Of a stretch of 6,957 nucleotides of DNA, positions 6,707-6,957 are shown one piece after another. This DNA comes from STF1-138 sp035356975 (GTDB taxonomy: Bacteria; Patescibacteriota; Patescibacteriia; UBA1558; S5-K13). The translations under genes and the position numbers were made by a program. The stretch's first letter is position 1, and every line of letters starts with the position of its first letter. The notes beneath the pieces were generated by a model that was given only the letters and a program-made list of their open reading frames with translations, was not told where the DNA came from and made no database searches. Location: contig DAORGW010000042.1 of the NCBI GenBank assembly GCA_035356975.1, positions 1-6,957 of the forward strand, in the 5' to 3' direction.

Positions 6707-6728
6707 CATGAAATCAATTTTTATTCAA
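6700..6728 (-). promoter_or_regulatory. Weak candidate promoter for the restriction operon
   Basis: TTGAAT (6728-6723) and TAGTAT (6705-6700) are separated by exactly 17 bases on the minus strand. Each matches the sigma70 consensus at four of six positions. Transcription would begin near 6693, leaving a leader of about 48 nt that contains the AGTAT repeats. The -10 box itself overlaps one arm of the inverted AGTAT pair, so bound regulator could block the polymerase. Other pairings are possible in this AT-rich DNA. Confidence 0.35.
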
Positions 6729-6729
6729 C

Positions 6730-6765
6730 AAAATTAGGTGTAAAATTAGGTGTAAAATTAGGTGT
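6730..6765. repeat. Three perfect tandem copies of a 12-bp repeat
   Basis: AAAATTAGGTGT occurs at 6730-6741, 6742-6753 and 6754-6765 without a mismatch, and AAA follows as the start of a fourth copy. The array lies directly upstream of the proposed promoter of the restriction operon. A 12-bp period is slightly over one helical turn, so identical sites would face roughly the same side of the DNA. Iteron-like protein binding sites or simple slippage are both possible. Confidence 0.9.
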
Positions 6766-6778
6766 AAAGCCCGCGAAT

Positions 6779-6797
6779 GGGTTGGGTGGGTCAAGGG
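6779..6797 (+). other. Canonical G-quadruplex motif
   Basis: GGGTTGGGTGGGTCAAGGG contains four G3 tracts with loops of 2, 1 and 4 bases, which meets the standard G3+N1-7 rule. It is on the plus strand, the template strand for leftward transcription. A related but incomplete motif, GGTTGGGGTGGG, lies at 6847-6858. Motif seen directly; folding and function inferred. Confidence 0.55.
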
Positions 6798-6831
6798 CGA
6801 CTATCCTTTTCCTTTTTTTTAAAGCCGCTTT

Positions 6832-6848
6832 CCGCGCCGAAGGCGCGG
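6832..6848. repeat. Perfect 7-bp GC-only hairpin
   Basis: CCGCGCC (6832-6838) and GGCGCGG (6842-6848) enclose GAA. The minus-strand loop is TTC, giving a very stable short stem. It lies downstream of the tRNA gene and upstream of the restriction operon. On the minus strand an A-run, not a U-run, follows, so it is not a standard intrinsic terminator. It may still end or protect the tRNA precursor. Confidence 0.55.
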
Positions 6849-6858
6849 TTGGGGTGGG

Positions 6859-6900
6859 AGCGTTTCCGCCATTCCGCCAAAAGCGGAATATCAAAACGCT
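6859..6900. repeat. Nested inverted repeats in the tRNA 3' trailer
   Basis: An outer 7-bp pair, AGCGTTT (6859-6865) and AAACGCT (6894-6900), encloses an inner 7-bp pair, ATTCCGC (6871-6877) and GCGGAAT (6883-6889), around a five-base loop. The structure ends three bases from the tRNA discriminator base, so in the tRNA precursor it would stack close to the acceptor end. It may direct 3' processing or transcript release. No U-run follows on the minus strand. Confidence 0.6.
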
Positions 6901-6903
6901 GGG

Positions 6904-6957
6904 CGGAGAGGGGGAGATTCGAACTCCCGAAGGGCTTTCACCCTTGCCGCTTTTCGA
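6904..6957 (-). tRNA. tRNA-Ser(CGA), 5' part beyond the window edge
   Basis: Read on the minus strand from the edge: the anticodon loop TCGAAA with anticodon CGA at 6956-6954, the 3' half of the anticodon stem AGCGG (6951-6947), a long variable arm with stem AAGGG/CCCTT around a six-base loop (6945-6930), a T arm GGGAG-TTCGAAT-CTCCC (6928-6912), the acceptor strand CCTCTCC (6911-6905), and discriminator G at 6904. The long variable arm and G discriminator are serine identity features, and CGA reads UCG. The bases after the discriminator are CCCA rather than CCA, so the CCA end is probably added after transcription. The D arm and 5' acceptor strand lie outside the window. Confidence 0.92.

Noticed and set aside
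6707..6957. A long open plus-strand frame reading through the 12-bp repeats (LGVK repeated) and across the tRNA (ending in GEGEIRTPEGLSPLPLF).
   Set aside because: It has no ATG after the TAA at 6704-6706, and its end is the antisense translation of a tRNA-Ser gene, a well-known artefact. The GC-rich gap simply lacks stops.
1..6957. CRISPR array, transposon ends, or a riboswitch.
   Set aside because: No spaced direct repeats beyond the 12-bp triplicate, no transposase or matching terminal repeats, and no leader long enough to hold a recognisable riboswitch.

Overview
This is an AT-rich bacterial window whose recognisable genes all lie on the minus strand, so transcription runs from right to left. 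Low-GC coding sequence, minimal gene spacing, few clear Shine-Dalgarno sequences and GC-rich hairpin clusters confined to the intergenic gaps resemble Patescibacteria/CPR (Parcubacteria-like) genomes. That placement is an inference from style; there is no marker gene to settle it. The standard genetic code fits every reading frame.

Layout from right to left: the 3' two-thirds of a tRNA-Ser(CGA) gene (6904-6957); a gene-free stretch of about 250 bases with a nested inverted repeat, a GC-rich hairpin, a G-quadruplex motif, three perfect 12-bp tandem repeats and a possible promoter/operator; then a compact five-gene cassette (6645 to 928) whose junctions are gaps of 2, 4 and 5 nt and one 11-nt overlap. 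The cassette encodes an XRE-type regulator, a CcrM/HinfI-like adenine methyltransferase with a C-terminal DNA-binding extension, a PD-(D/E)XK restriction endonuclease, a second shorter paralogous adenine methyltransferase, and a 927-residue protein with an N-terminal PHP domain and a C-terminal SMC/RecN-like ATPase split by a coiled coil (TrlF-like architecture). A second gap of about 210 bases holds nested GC-rich inverted repeats around a homopyrimidine mirror repeat and a good promoter, which drives a P-loop nucleotide-kinase-like gene that runs off the left edge.

Together the five genes look like one restriction-modification/defence island beside a tRNA gene. The regulator probably sets expression, the two methyltransferases protect host DNA, the endonuclease cuts unmodified DNA, and the PHP-ATPase is a candidate second DNA-directed effector that is translationally coupled to the modification genes. 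The two methyltransferases are clearly related, and only one carries the C-terminal extension. This raises the question of whether they protect two strands of an asymmetric site, overlapping sites, or double- versus single-stranded DNA. The addition of a PHP-SMC-like ATPase to a type II restriction module is the most interesting aspect of the window.
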